Assembly (NCBI RefSeq): GCF_002979455.1
Contig: NZ_PCOU01000002.1
Span: 62,001-126,000 of the forward strand
Length of the DNA stretch: 64,000 bases
From: Chryseobacterium sp. MYb7
GTDB lineage: Bacteria > Bacteroidota > Bacteroidia > Flavobacteriales > Weeksellaceae
Direction of reading: 5' to 3'
Below are positions 35,079 to 44,249 of this stretch, piece by piece. Position numbers and translations under genes: made by a program. The notes beneath the pieces were generated by a model that saw only the letters and a list, made by a program, of their open reading frames with translations, ran no database searches and was not told the origin of the DNA. Numbering within the stretch: position 1 is the first letter of the stretch; each line of letters begins with the position of its first letter.

Positions 35079-35519
35079 ATGAATTTTAAGACTATAAATA
35101 TAGGATCTTTGATCCGGCAAAGAGTGGAAGACTACGGAATAGAAAAGGAACGCATAGGTAAATACTTTAAATGTAGTGAAGGAAAAATTGAAGAAATGTA
35201 CCAGTCAGAAAATCTGAATACTGATATTTTGCTTAAATGGAGTAAATTATTAAAATATGATTTCTTCAGAATATACACTCAACACATTATTTTGTTTGCT
35301 CCCCAAAACGTAAATCATATTTCAGACCTCAATACGAACCATTCTAAAATGCCGGAGTTCCGGAAGAATATCTATACCAAAGACTTGATAGATTTTATTT
35401 TGGAAATCATTGAAACGGGTGAAAAGAGTATTAATGATGTGATTAATGAATATAAAATTCCGAAAACAACGGTAAACAGGTGGTTATATAAGTATAGTAA
35501 AAGACTGGGCAGGCCGTAG
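35079..35519 (+). CDS. HTH protein of the flavobacterial transposase-like pair, first member
   Basis: Starting at MNFKTINIG (35079) gives 146 residues. The N-terminal half looks like an XRE-like HTH: 'IGSLIRQRVEDYGIEKERIG', then 'CSEGKIEEMYQS', 'LLKWSKLLKYDFFRIYTQH'. The C-terminal half has a second HTH of the transposase-regulator type (LIDFILEIIETGEKS, EYKIPKTTVNRWLYKYSK). Similar proteins are often labelled transposase in Chryseobacterium, but there is no catalytic domain. It is followed 28 bp later by another HTH protein, so the two form a pair. Confidence 0.7.
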   Translation: MNFKTINIGSLIRQRVEDYGIEKERIGKYFKCSEGKIEEMYQSENLNTDILLKWSKLLKYDFFRIYTQHIILFAPQNVNHISDLNTNHSKMPEFRKNIYTKDLIDFILEIIETGEKSINDVINEYKIPKTTVNRWLYKYSKRLGRP

Positions 35520-35547
35520 TCTAAGTCATAGAAAAATCAATCTTATA

Positions 35548-35874
35548 ATGGAAAAGATAAATTACCCTAATTATAATGATATATACATGGATCTTATTAA
35601 AAAAAAGTTTCCGCAAAGAAGTGAAGAATTTAAGCCTTTATTGAAAAATAATCTGGATATTCTCAGTGTAATAAAGGTTAATAAGATGTTATTTGGTGAA
35701 GAGGATAGCTCTGATACGCAGAATAGTCAAAAATACCGGTCATATGATAAGGAAGCTATCCTAAGAATTTTAAATTATCAGAAAATATATCGTCTGAATA
35801 ATGTTCAGACAGCAAAAGTGTTTAATGTAAGTAGAAACAGTTTAACGAAATGGAAAAGGTTGTTTTTGAAATGA
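35548..35874 (+). CDS. HTH protein of the same pair, second member
   Basis: The 108-residue protein has an N-terminal part (YNDIYMDLIKKKFPQRSEEF) and a C-terminal HTH_23-like domain: 'SYDKEAILRILNYQKIYRLN', then 'NVQTAKVFNVSRNSLTKWKRLF'. It has no DDE catalytic region. Together with the upstream gene it looks like a two-component DNA-binding pair rather than a broken insertion sequence, because both frames are clean. Role unknown. Confidence 0.7.
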   Translation: MEKINYPNYNDIYMDLIKKKFPQRSEEFKPLLKNNLDILSVIKVNKMLFGEEDSSDTQNSQKYRSYDKEAILRILNYQKIYRLNNVQTAKVFNVSRNSLTKWKRLFLK

Positions 35875-36040
35875 GACTTTTATGGTTACAGGGTATTTTA
35901 AATTATAGGACGTGATGTTAATATTTAGAATGCTTGTAAATTGTATTTGATTATTTTTAAAAGTTAGAGGTGTTTGGGAACCCTTAGATTTAATTCAATT
36001 AGTTTATTTTCATTACAAAAGTGGGAATTAAGTAATAAGA

Positions 36041-36083
36041 AAGAGGCTGTATCAAAGTATAAAAACTTTCAATACAGCCTCTT
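36041..36083 (-). terminator. Long hairpin, terminator of the 36178-37392 gene
   Basis: AAGAGGCTGTAT and ATACAGCCTCTT form a 12-bp outer stem, extended by AAAGT/ACTTT with a 1-nt offset. On the minus strand it follows the stop of the secreted-protein gene by about 95 bp. Confidence 0.65.
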
Positions 36084-36177
36084 GTTTCATTTGTGCTGTT
36101 AGAATCGAATCACTGAATGAAAAAGCATTCAAAAGTTTTCAATACATTTATCCGTGTAGATTCATATCATTATATCA

Positions 36178-37392
36178 TTATTGTGCTTTTACCTGCTCTA
36201 TCTTTATGAATACTTTAGAAAGGTTAGGTTGAGCGCTACCTGTAGTAGGGGCTCCTACCATAATGGTTGCAGTATAAGCCGTTTTTGAAGAAGGGTTACT
36301 GTCTATCCAGGTATATCTTCTGTGTTCAGGTCCACTGGATCCGTCTATAATCCCTAGGTTTCCCCAGTAAGCAGATCCTACTGCCCCTGTGCCCTGAGGA
36401 AACCAGCTAGTTGATGAGTCTGCCATACCGCCCCATACTCCTGAAGTAATATTATTTGTGGTTACAGCTGAACCAATATAACCACCATATTCGGTATTGT
36501 AATTCCAATACAGATTAACGGTAGAACCTGTATTATTATACAATTGTACATTAGGAATTGCAGCGGTTGTACCACTTGTGGTATCAAATATTACCCTGAT
36601 CGAATATTTACCATCTGAAGTAGCAAGAGGTAAAGTATAAGCTTGTTTCCCGTTGGGATCGGTTGTTAGGGTAGGATATCCCATCACAGCGAGAGATGAA
36701 ATGTCTGCACGGCTGCTATTTCCCACTATAGCGGTACAGTTCTGTCCTGATGTTAAGAAAGGAATTGCAGTGCTGTTCAGAGGAAGAGTCATATCATTAG
36801 CAGTGGTAGGTGTTCCCGTTACTGAGAATACCAGTTCGCCGTCACCAAACTCTAAAGTTCCGGGTCTTAGCTGGAAGGTTAATCCATTTACAGTAAAAGG
36901 AGCTCCTGAATTATAGGTACCACCGTTTCCCTGGCTATAGGTAACTTTTAGGTTTCCGGTGAAAGGTGTACCGGCAGTATAAGTAGAAGGACTTAAGTAA
37001 GCTGAAGTACATTGTAATGCAGAAATTGCTGGAGAGATGGCGTTTGTTGCTTGTGTAAGTCTCTGCCACACAGATCCATCAAAATAATAATAGCCCATAG
37101 CAGTAACATTGACACGTTGTCCCGTAGCGTCTCCGCCAGTAACGTCAGTAATGTAAATTAATGCTCCACTCTGATCGCTGCTGTAGGTTGCCGTATTGGC
37201 TGTAAGCTCAGCTCTTGTAAGCCTCGGAGCCTGTAATCCGAATGTTTGTGTGTTATCCGTAATCACTCCTGAAGTATCTCTTTTAGCAGATACATCCACT
37301 ATTGTTTTTGGCGAGGTTGTATTGAAACCTACTTGGGCAAATGAGAATCCAGAAATAAGGATAACACTGAGTTGTGCAAATTTTGTTTTCAT
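36178..37392 (-). CDS. Secreted protein with N-terminal VGFNTTSP module
   Basis: Starting at the ATG at 37392 gives 404 residues with a signal peptide ending SFAQ. Residues 20 to about 110 carry the module QVGFNTTSPKTIVDV...LQAPRLTRAEL...ALIYITDV...GYYYFDGSVWQRL, which also occurs in six other proteins of the window. The remainder is a beta-rich, Gly/Thr/Ser-rich region (residues about 130-404) with no known motif, possibly Ig-like plus a sugar-binding-like end. Probably exported and surface-associated. It is monocistronic. Confidence 0.72.
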   Translation of the reverse strand: MKTKFAQLSVILISGFSFAQVGFNTTSPKTIVDVSAKRDTSGVITDNTQTFGLQAPRLTRAELTANTATYSSDQSGALIYITDVTGGDATGQRVNVTAMGYYYFDGSVWQRLTQATNAISPAISALQCTSAYLSPSTYTAGTPFTGNLKVTYSQGNGGTYNSGAPFTVNGLTFQLRPGTLEFGDGELVFSVTGTPTTANDMTLPLNSTAIPFLTSGQNCTAIVGNSSRADISSLAVMGYPTLTTDPNGKQAYTLPLATSDGKYSIRVIFDTTSGTTAAIPNVQLYNNTGSTVNLYWNYNTEYGGYIGSAVTTNNITSGVWGGMADSSTSWFPQGTGAVGSAYWGNLGIIDGSSGPEHRRYTWIDSNPSSKTAYTATIMVGAPTTGSAQPNLSKVFIKIEQVKAQ

Positions 37393-37969
37393 ATTAAGGT
37401 GATTTATGTTGTAGGTCAAATATAACTTTTTTTATGGAAAATAAAAAATAATGACTTTAAAATTGATGAAAGTTAATTAATTGGTAATGTTTTATTTGAT
37501 TTCAGTATTTTATTTTCGATTAAAATTATTTATATTGAATTCTGTTTTTATATGAATAACATACTTTGATTGTTCTTTTATTGAAAAAATAAAATGTTGT
37601 TTGTGATTTTATGGTGTAAAACTTTCATTTTTGAAATTATTGGTTTTAGGAGAGCAGAAGATAGCATCAACTTTGTTGATTTGCCGGTGACAAAGTCGCA
37701 TCGCTTTGCCTGCTTACAATAAATGAAATTATTAATAAACTTTGCGTTCATCTTTTTAATCAATAAATAATCAATCTGGTTTATGGGTATAAGAAGTAGA
37801 ATTAACATTTTTATAAAATACAATCGGGCATGTCCAGGTATATAATGCCATAATTTTTTCTATATTTAGAAGAAGATTAGTATATGTTTTACTAATGTTT
37901 ACTAAAATGGCTTGTGTTTGTATTTTGCACTCTAAAACATGCCTATCAATATAATATTAAAAAAAGACA
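37393..37969. other. Intergenic region with a degenerate repeat remnant
   Basis: About 577 bp without a coding frame. At about 37665-37745, CAACTTTGTTGATTTGCCGG followed later by AAACTTTGCGTT resembles the interior and right end of the CGCAAAG-type elements at 12968 and 13241, so this is probably a decayed member. The last 50 bp should hold the promoter of the gene at 37970. Confidence 0.35.
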
Positions 37970-38641
37970 ATGCCGATAAACCCAATACCTCCGGACGGAG
38001 GCATGTTATATAAAGAAACGGATATGGCCCAGTTTTTCCCTGAGCCATTAAATGCAGTAACTGCTATATTATTTTTAGCCTTAGCCATTTTTTGGACCAT
38101 TAAAATAAAGGGTAATTTTAAAGAATATCCTTTTTTAACCTACTGCCTGGTTTTATTATACATTGGTGCCATAGGGGGAACTATTTACCATTCATTCAGA
38201 CAATGGTCGGTATTTATCATGATGGATTGGCTGCCCATTATGTTATTATGCTTGTCTGCCGGATTTTATTTTGTCGCTCAGAGCACCAGATGGTACTATG
38301 CTGTTTTAATGGTTCTCATATATCCGGTACTTATGTTTGCTTTGAGAAATTGGATTTTGGTAGATAATACTTCTCTTTTTATCAACGTAAATTATGCAAT
38401 CATGGCTTCATTTGTATTTTTTTCGGTAGTAAGTTATTTAATCTATACCCAATGGAAAGTCGGCAAATGGGTAGGCTTTGCTTTATTATCGTTTGTTTTT
38501 GCACTGACCTTCCGTATCGCTGATAAATGGGAATTGTTTAGCTTCGGAACACACTTTTTATGGCATACTTTCGGAGCGGCAGCAACATTTTGCATGTTTA
38601 ATTATATCTATCTTACACGGAATACAATTAGAAAAACATAA
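37970..38641 (+). CDS. Ceramidase/CREST-superfamily membrane hydrolase
   Basis: The 223-residue protein has about seven transmembrane helices. The CREST (alkaline ceramidase, PAQR, Per1) metal-site pattern is visible: 'FFPEPLNAVTAILF' at the start, 'GTIYHSFRQWSVFIMMDWLP' containing the Ser/His/Asp ligand region, and the C-terminal 'THFLWHTFGAA' with two His. Members are zinc-dependent amidases or receptors, and bacterial substrates are mostly unproven. Sphingolipids are common in related Bacteroidetes, so a lipid amidase role is plausible. It is monocistronic. Confidence 0.75.
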   Translation: MPINPIPPDGGMLYKETDMAQFFPEPLNAVTAILFLALAIFWTIKIKGNFKEYPFLTYCLVLLYIGAIGGTIYHSFRQWSVFIMMDWLPIMLLCLSAGFYFVAQSTRWYYAVLMVLIYPVLMFALRNWILVDNTSLFINVNYAIMASFVFFSVVSYLIYTQWKVGKWVGFALLSFVFALTFRIADKWELFSFGTHFLWHTFGAAATFCMFNYIYLTRNTIRKT

Positions 38642-38693
38642 GTGGTTTTTGTTTTCTTTGAATCCCTAAATCATACATAAAGTGGGTTTAAAC

Positions 38694-38880
38694 TTAACCA
38701 CAAAGTCACAAAAGCTTTTGAAACACTTAAGCTATTTAAGTTATATACTTTGTGTATAAGAAGTACACTAAAGTCTTGTTGAAATCTTTGATTCTCATCT
38801 TATATGAACTTAATTGTGCGGTATTTTCTTACACTTTCCACAGTTTAAAAAAATAAAATTTTGTGCCTTTTGTGGTTTAA
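38694..38880. repeat. MITE-like element with TTAACCACAAAG ends
   Basis: The left end TTAACCACAAAGTCACAAAA and the right end TTTTGTGCCTTTTGTGGTTT are imperfect inverted repeats over about 20 bp. The 187-bp element has no coding frame and ends about 50 bp before the promoter of the PIG-L operon. Confidence 0.55.
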
Positions 38881-38931
38881 TGAAAAAATTAAACAGTTTT
38901 TTTGCGAAATTAGGAGTCTAATTCTTTTAAT

Positions 38932-38961
38932 GTTGAAAGAAAGATGATTTACTTATATTTG
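38932..38961 (+). promoter_or_regulatory. Promoter of the PIG-L operon
   Basis: A -7 box TATATTTG (38954-38961) matches TAnnTTTG, with GTTG at 38932-38935 in the -33 position (18-bp spacing). The ATG follows at 38981. Confidence 0.55.
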
Positions 38962-38980
38962 TCCTGCAAAGCAAATCTAA

Positions 38981-41485
38981 ATGTTCAAAAAAGTAAGTAC
39001 AGTATTTATCCTCGGATTTTATACGGTTTTTTGTTCGGCCCAACAGGTCCGGCCTTCCAAATCATCTGAAATTTACCGCGAAATCAAAACCCTTAAACAG
39101 CTGCCTAAAGTTTTATACCTTGCAGCTCATCCCGATGATGAAAATACAGGATTGCTCTCCTGGTTAATCAACGACCAAAATGCAGAAACAGGTTATTTGT
39201 CTTTAACCAGAGGTGATGGCGGTCAGAATTTATTAGGTACAGAGCAAGGTGCTGCATTGGGCTTGATCAGAACACACGAGCTTTTAGAGGCAAGAAAGTT
39301 AGACGGCGCCCAACAGTTTTTTACCCGCGCGATTGATTTCGGGTTTTCTAAAAATACTACCGATACTTTTAAACAATGGAATGCAGACAGCATTACAGCA
39401 GATGTAGTTTGGGTAATCCGCAAATTCCGCCCGGATGTTATCATCTGTCGTTTTCCTCCTACTGCAGCAGCAGGACACGGGCAACACGCCGCTTCGGCTG
39501 TGGTTGCAGAAAAAGCTTTTAAGCTGGCAGGTGATAAAACAGCTTTCCCGGATCAACTGAAATATGTGAATGTATGGCAGCCAAAGCGGGTATTGTGGAA
39601 TACTTTCCGATTTGGAGGGGTCAATACAACTGCCGAAAATCAACTGAAAGTCACGGTTGGGCAATATGACGCGCAACTAGGTATGGGCTATGGTGAATTG
39701 GCAGGATTAAGCAGAAGTTTACATAAAAGCCAGGGTGCAGGAACACAGTCTGTAGCCGGGATAAGAACTGAATATTTTTCCCACGTTATGGGCGAGCCTG
39801 CAAAAACGACACTTTTTGACGGAGTAGTTAAAACCTGGACTACAAAAGGAAACACTGATATTGACCAGTCATTAGATCAGATTATTTCATCTTTCAATTT
39901 TAATAATCCTGACCTAAGCTTACCTGCTTTACTTGCTTTGCGGAAAAAGGTTATCGCGCTGCAGGATGTAAACCTAAAAAAGGATAAAATTAAATCTCTT
40001 GACAATATCATTTTAAGCTGTGCCGGATTTATGGGCGAGATCGTTACCAATCAGGCTGAAGCTGTTGCAGGGGATCATTATAATTTCAGATTAAATTTGA
40101 TTTCAAGAGCTGCAAATCCTGTTGTTTTAGAAGATGTCAAATGGTTAAGTCAATCAGAAAACTTCAACAGAAAACTATCAAAAGATTCTTTAATTACCAT
40201 TCAGCATGACATTCAGATTCCTGCAGATGCAGCACTCACAGAACCTTACTGGTTGGCAAAACCTCCTGCGAACGCAGCAACTTTCTCTGTTCCGAATGAT
40301 ACATTAATCGGTTTGCCAGAGGCAGAATCACCATTAAATGTTTTGCTTGGTTTAAAAATCGGCTCGGAAAAGTTTCAGGTTAAACTTCCATTATCTTTCA
40401 AAAAATTAGATCCGGTGCGTGGTGATGTGGTCGAAGCCTTGCGCATAGTTCCTGCATTAGAACTGAAATTTACACAACCCCTTTATTTAATCAAAGAAAA
40501 TGAAGATTTACATTTGAGTTTAAATGTTAAGGTTAATTCTAACAGAAAGTACAGTAATGGTAAGCTTAACCTGATGTACAACGGAGAACGATTAGGAGGC
40601 GCTGATGTAAGTTCGTTCAATGGAAAGGATACTACCATCGATTATGTTATTCCAAAAAATAAGCTTGCTGCAATACATTTATCCCGCTTGCAATTGGATG
40701 CCAATTTTGTTGCAGATGGAGTCACTTATAATAAAAAACAAATATTAATTCAGTACCCGCATTTACCCTCCTTACAATATTTTGCACCCGCCACTGTAAC
40801 TGTAATGAAAGGCGATATACAGGCGAAGGTTAAAAAAGTGGGGTACATAGAAGGTGCGGGCGATTTCATTCCTGAATTCCTACGCATTGCCGGTATTCAG
40901 GTAGATGTTTTGAAAGACGGAGATTTTTATGGAAACCTAGATGAATCCGGTGGAAACGGTAACTCAAACAAGCTATCGCAATATGACGCCATCGTATTGG
41001 GTGTCCGGGCCAATAATACAGAGAAAAAGCTGGGCCGCTGGATGCCTTTTTTATGGTCTTATGTAAAAGCTGGAGGTAATTTGGTGATGCAGTATAACAC
41101 CAATCAGGATACAACCGTGGACCAATTGGGGATGTACAATTTCAGCATTGCCAACAAGCGTGTTACCGAAGAAAATGCTGCAGTTACGTTTTTAAATCCA
41201 AATCATAAACTACTGAACTTTCCGAATAAAATTACTGCTGATGATTTTAAAGGCTGGGTACAGGAGCGTGGTGCCTATTTTCCTGCTCAATGGGATGCTG
41301 CGTATGAACCGCTTTTTGAAATGCACGATACAGATGAAGAACCACTGCAGGGATCAACTTTATATGCCAAATACGGGAAGGGTAATTTTATTTATACACC
41401 ATTGGCGTTTTTCAGACAGCTGCCTGCAGGAAATGTGGGTGCAGCACGTTTATTTTTAAACTTTTTATCTGCACAGAAAAACTGA
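38981..41485 (+). CDS. PIG-L family deacetylase with C-terminal ThuA/GATase-like domain
   Basis: The 834-residue exported protein has a signal peptide ending FCSAQQ. Residues about 40-260 form the PIG-L/LmbE zinc deacetylase domain: 'LAAHPDDENTGLLSWL', 'DGGQNLLG', 'PDVIICRFPP' and the HxxH of 'GHGQHAASAV'. The middle is beta-rich. The last 200 residues (YDAIVLGVRANN, WSYVKAGGNLVMQYN, GKGNFIYTPLAFFRQLPAG) look like a glutamine-amidotransferase-like fold. It should remove N-acetyl groups from glyco-conjugates in the periplasm. It is translationally coupled to a 34-aa membrane peptide and a symporter, suggesting scavenging of acetylated sugars. Confidence 0.85.
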   Translation: MFKKVSTVFILGFYTVFCSAQQVRPSKSSEIYREIKTLKQLPKVLYLAAHPDDENTGLLSWLINDQNAETGYLSLTRGDGGQNLLGTEQGAALGLIRTHELLEARKLDGAQQFFTRAIDFGFSKNTTDTFKQWNADSITADVVWVIRKFRPDVIICRFPPTAAAGHGQHAASAVVAEKAFKLAGDKTAFPDQLKYVNVWQPKRVLWNTFRFGGVNTTAENQLKVTVGQYDAQLGMGYGELAGLSRSLHKSQGAGTQSVAGIRTEYFSHVMGEPAKTTLFDGVVKTWTTKGNTDIDQSLDQIISSFNFNNPDLSLPALLALRKKVIALQDVNLKKDKIKSLDNIILSCAGFMGEIVTNQAEAVAGDHYNFRLNLISRAANPVVLEDVKWLSQSENFNRKLSKDSLITIQHDIQIPADAALTEPYWLAKPPANAATFSVPNDTLIGLPEAESPLNVLLGLKIGSEKFQVKLPLSFKKLDPVRGDVVEALRIVPALELKFTQPLYLIKENEDLHLSLNVKVNSNRKYSNGKLNLMYNGERLGGADVSSFNGKDTTIDYVIPKNKLAAIHLSRLQLDANFVADGVTYNKKQILIQYPHLPSLQYFAPATVTVMKGDIQAKVKKVGYIEGAGDFIPEFLRIAGIQVDVLKDGDFYGNLDESGGNGNSNKLSQYDAIVLGVRANNTEKKLGRWMPFLWSYVKAGGNLVMQYNTNQDTTVDQLGMYNFSIANKRVTEENAAVTFLNPNHKLLNFPNKITADDFKGWVQERGAYFPAQWDAAYEPLFEMHDTDEEPLQGSTLYAKYGKGNFIYTPLAFFRQLPAGNVGAARLFLNFLSAQKN

Positions 41486-41589
41486 TGAACAAGAAACTTA
41501 AAAACTGGAATATCTGGTACATACTATTGGCAGTTGCATTAGTATTGCAGATCGTATTTTATTATTGGTTTACTAAATTCTGGGCATGA
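41485..41589 (+). CDS. 34-residue membrane peptide between PIG-L and symporter genes
   Basis: A very short gene with ATG at 41485 overlapping the TGA of the deacetylase gene by one base. Its own TGA (41587-41589) overlaps the ATG of the symporter (41586) as ATGA. The product starts MNKKLKNWNIWYILL and continues as one hydrophobic helix (AVALVLQIVFYYWFTKFWA). The tight overlaps on both sides argue for a real coupled gene. Small one-helix partners of sodium:solute symporters are known, for example DUF997 and DUF3311-type proteins, but this one is shorter. A role as symporter subunit is inference. Confidence 0.75.
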   Translation: MNKKLKNWNIWYILLAVALVLQIVFYYWFTKFWA

Positions 41590-43277
41590 GTAATATAGAT
41601 TGGACAGTTCTCATTTTTACACTTGTTGCAGTGGTTGTTTACGGCGTATTCATCGGCCGCGGCCAAAAAAGCAACGAATCCTACCTGAAAGCAGATAACA
41701 AAATGCCCTGGTACATTGTACTTATAGGGATTATGGCTACACAGGCAAGTGCCATTACATTTCTTTCTGCACCGGGACAGGCTTATACGGACGGTATGCG
41801 TTTCGTTCAGTATTATTTTGGTCTGCCTTTGGCGATGATTGTGATCTGTATTACTTTCATCCCGATTTTTCAGCGCTTAAATGTTTACACCGCCTATGAA
41901 TATTTAGAAAACCGTTTTGATAAAAAAACAAGAGTACTCACTTCACTGCTTTTTCTTTTTTCCAGAGGCTTATCAACGGGAATCAGCATTTACGCTCCGA
42001 GTATCATCTTATCAAGCGTTTTAAACTGGAATATTTATTTGACGAATGTTTTAACAGGTGGTATTCTGTTGATTTACACCTATGTTGGCGGAGCAAAAGC
42101 AATCGCTCACACCCAAAAATTACAGTTTCTTATTATTCTGGGAACAATGGCTTTTGCAGGGTATCTGCTTATTGAAAATATGCCGAATGGAATTGGTTTT
42201 AATGATGCACTGTATCTGGCAGGGAAATCCGGAAAGCTGAATGTAATCACCACAGAATTCGATTGGAAGGATAAATACAATATTTGGAGCGGTTTAATCG
42301 GCGGTTTTTTTCTGGCGCTTTCTTACTTTGGTACGGATCAGAGCCAAGTCGGGCGGTATATTACGGCGAAAGACAATACCAATGCAAAAATGGGATTGCT
42401 GTTGAACGGATTGGTTAAAATTCCAATGCAGTTTGCTATTCTTCTGATCGGTGCTTTGCTTTTTGCATTCTTTTCTCTAAAACCGGCTCCGATTTATTTT
42501 AACGAACGCTCTTATCAATATTTAAAGGAAACAAAACCAGAACAGGCTGCGGTTTTTGAAAAAGAACATCAGGATTTACAACTCAAATTTAATGCAGAAT
42601 CAAAAGAAATTTTAAAGTTGAAAGAAACTCATTCTCCCCGACTTAAAAAAACGATTCAGGATTTTAAAAATACACAAACCGAAGTAAAAGCACTGCACGG
42701 AAGGGTAGAAGAAGCGATCAATCAATCAAACTATAACGCGGAGAAAACGGATACGAATTATATTTTCCTGTATTTCGTAAAAAACACTTTGCCTGTAGGG
42801 ATGATCGGTTTACTGTTTGCCGTCATTTTTCTGGCCAGCTGGGGTTCCATTTCTGCTGCGTTAAATTCCCTTGCTGCCTGCTCATTAAAAGATATTCATT
42901 TAATATTCAAAAAAGAGCTTCCTGATGAGAAAACCGAATTGAAGTACAGCCGTCTGCACACCTTAGCCTGGGGGATCTTCTCAATCGGCGTAGCCATGTT
43001 TGCAACCCAAATGGGTTCCCTTATTGAAGCGGTGAATGTATTGGGTTCTCTTTTCTATGGTCCGATATTGGGAATTTTTCTGGTTGCATTTTACTATAAA
43101 AAAATCGACGGTCCGAATGTATTTATTGCTGTCATTTTATCAGAAATTACGGTTATTGCCGTGTATCAGTTTGATATCGTTTCTTTCCTTTGGCTTAATG
43201 TAATTGGGGCAGCAGCAGTCATTATATTTTCTGCAATTGGATTGCTGTTTTATAAACAGAAAGAAGTAAATTCGTAA
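41586..43277 (+). CDS. Sodium:solute symporter (SSS family)
   Basis: The 563-residue inner-membrane protein has about 13 transmembrane helices. SSS hallmarks: 'FIGRGQKSNESYLKADNKMP', 'GIMATQASAITFLSAPGQAY', 'YTAYEYLENRF', 'SYFGTDQSQVGRYITAKD' and 'SWGSISAALNSLAACSLKDI'. A charged loop of about 90 residues (about 305-395) with heptad character interrupts the membrane domain, an expansion common in Bacteroidetes members. It probably imports a sugar or amino-sugar released by the coupled PIG-L deacetylase; the substrate is inferred from context only. Confidence 0.92.
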   Translation: MSNIDWTVLIFTLVAVVVYGVFIGRGQKSNESYLKADNKMPWYIVLIGIMATQASAITFLSAPGQAYTDGMRFVQYYFGLPLAMIVICITFIPIFQRLNVYTAYEYLENRFDKKTRVLTSLLFLFSRGLSTGISIYAPSIILSSVLNWNIYLTNVLTGGILLIYTYVGGAKAIAHTQKLQFLIILGTMAFAGYLLIENMPNGIGFNDALYLAGKSGKLNVITTEFDWKDKYNIWSGLIGGFFLALSYFGTDQSQVGRYITAKDNTNAKMGLLLNGLVKIPMQFAILLIGALLFAFFSLKPAPIYFNERSYQYLKETKPEQAAVFEKEHQDLQLKFNAESKEILKLKETHSPRLKKTIQDFKNTQTEVKALHGRVEEAINQSNYNAEKTDTNYIFLYFVKNTLPVGMIGLLFAVIFLASWGSISAALNSLAACSLKDIHLIFKKELPDEKTELKYSRLHTLAWGIFSIGVAMFATQMGSLIEAVNVLGSLFYGPILGIFLVAFYYKKIDGPNVFIAVILSEITVIAVYQFDIVSFLWLNVIGAAAVIIFSAIGLLFYKQKEVNS

Positions 43278-43312
43278 TCAAATAATAATAAAAACAAACA
43301 AATAAAAATAAT

Positions 43313-43831
43313 ATGAAAACTATCATGAAATCTGCTGCCGTACTTGTTGCGACAATGACAATCTCCTTGAATGCCTTTGCACAGGACACTAAAAAACCTG
43401 CCAGCCCTCCAGCTACTGCTACGGGAAAAATTAAAGATGCAACCATTACCATAGCCTACAGCAGTCCTTCAGTAAAAGGGCGTACCATCTGGGGCGGTTT
43501 AGAAGCTTATGATAAAGTTTGGCGTGCGGGAGCCAATGAAGCAACTACTTTTGAAACGGATAAAGACATTACTGTTCAGGGTAAAAAACTTCCTGCAGGT
43601 AAATACAGCTTTTTCTTAATCCCTAAACAAAGCGGAACCTGGACTGCCATTTTTAATAAAGAGCCCAAACAATGGGGCGCTTATAAATACGAACAAGCAA
43701 AAGATGCTTTACGTGTTGATATAAAAACAAAGACTTTACCAGCTACACAGGAAACTTTAGTGTATAAAATAAACAATAATGGATTTACAATGGATTGGGA
43801 TAAAATCTCAGTTCCTGTAGAGATCAAATAA
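43313..43831 (+). CDS. DUF2911 exported protein
   Basis: The 172-residue protein has a signal peptide ending NAFAQ. The DUF2911 core is clear: '[20 protein letters not shown]', '[17 protein letters not shown]', '[13 protein letters not shown]' and '[17 protein letters not shown]'. The function of the family is unknown. It follows the symporter gene by 35 bp and is closed by a strong terminator, so it is probably the last gene of the PIG-L operon. Confidence 0.88.
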   Translation: MKTIMKSAAVLVATMTISLNAFAQDTKKPASPPATATGKIKDATITIAYSSPSVKGRTIWGGLEAYDKVWRAGANEATTFETDKDITVQGKKLPAGKYSFFLIPKQSGTWTAIFNKEPKQWGAYKYEQAKDALRVDIKTKTLPATQETLVYKINNNGFTMDWDKISVPVEIK

Positions 43832-43850
43832 ATTTGAAGATCAAAAATCA

Positions 43851-43877
43851 AAATCCCGTATTAACGGGATTTTTTTG
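43851..43877 (+). terminator. Rho-independent terminator of the PIG-L operon
   Basis: AAATCCCGT and ACGGGATTT pair around a 4-nt loop, followed by a run of T. Confidence 0.9.
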
Positions 43878-43958
43878 TTTACAATTATAAGGTATAACAA
43901 CTATTGGAGTTGCTAACTTTGTTAGGACACAATTCTTATACTCTTTATCTTTAAGAGT

Positions 43959-44249
43959 ATGAAAAAGATCAGAAAAAATTACAGTTTAGAGTTCAAGATT
44001 GGGGCAGTATCTTTAAGTGAGCAGCGAGGCAATGTATCCTCGGTAGCTGAAGAGTTGGGGATCTGTAAAGAAAGTCTAGTTAATTGGCGAAAACTTCACA
44101 AAGAAGGAAAACTTAGTAAGGAAAAACAAATATCCTCTGATCCGATAAGGGAAGAGTTATTGAGACTACGCAAGGAACTAGAAGAAACAAAGCTTGAACG
44201 TGACATCTTAAAAAAGGCGGTAGGCATCTTCTCCAAGAGAGACGGGTAA
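43959..44249 (+). CDS. IS3-family transposase OrfA
   Basis: The 96-residue protein has the HTH_Tnp_1 pattern: 'NYSLEFKIGAVSLSEQRGNV', 'VAEELGICKESLVNWRKLHK', and a C-terminal leucine-zipper-like helix (LLRLRKELEETKLERDILKKA). It is complete, but its partner OrfB is not, so transposition would need help in trans. Confidence 0.9.
   Translation: MKKIRKNYSLEFKIGAVSLSEQRGNVSSVAEELGICKESLVNWRKLHKEGKLSKEKQISSDPIREELLRLRKELEETKLERDILKKAVGIFSKRDG

Noticed and set aside
43900..43909. Target duplication of the IS3 element
   Set aside because: The bases outside the two ends (TGGAG on the left, GTTCA on the right) do not match; a flanking deletion would explain this.
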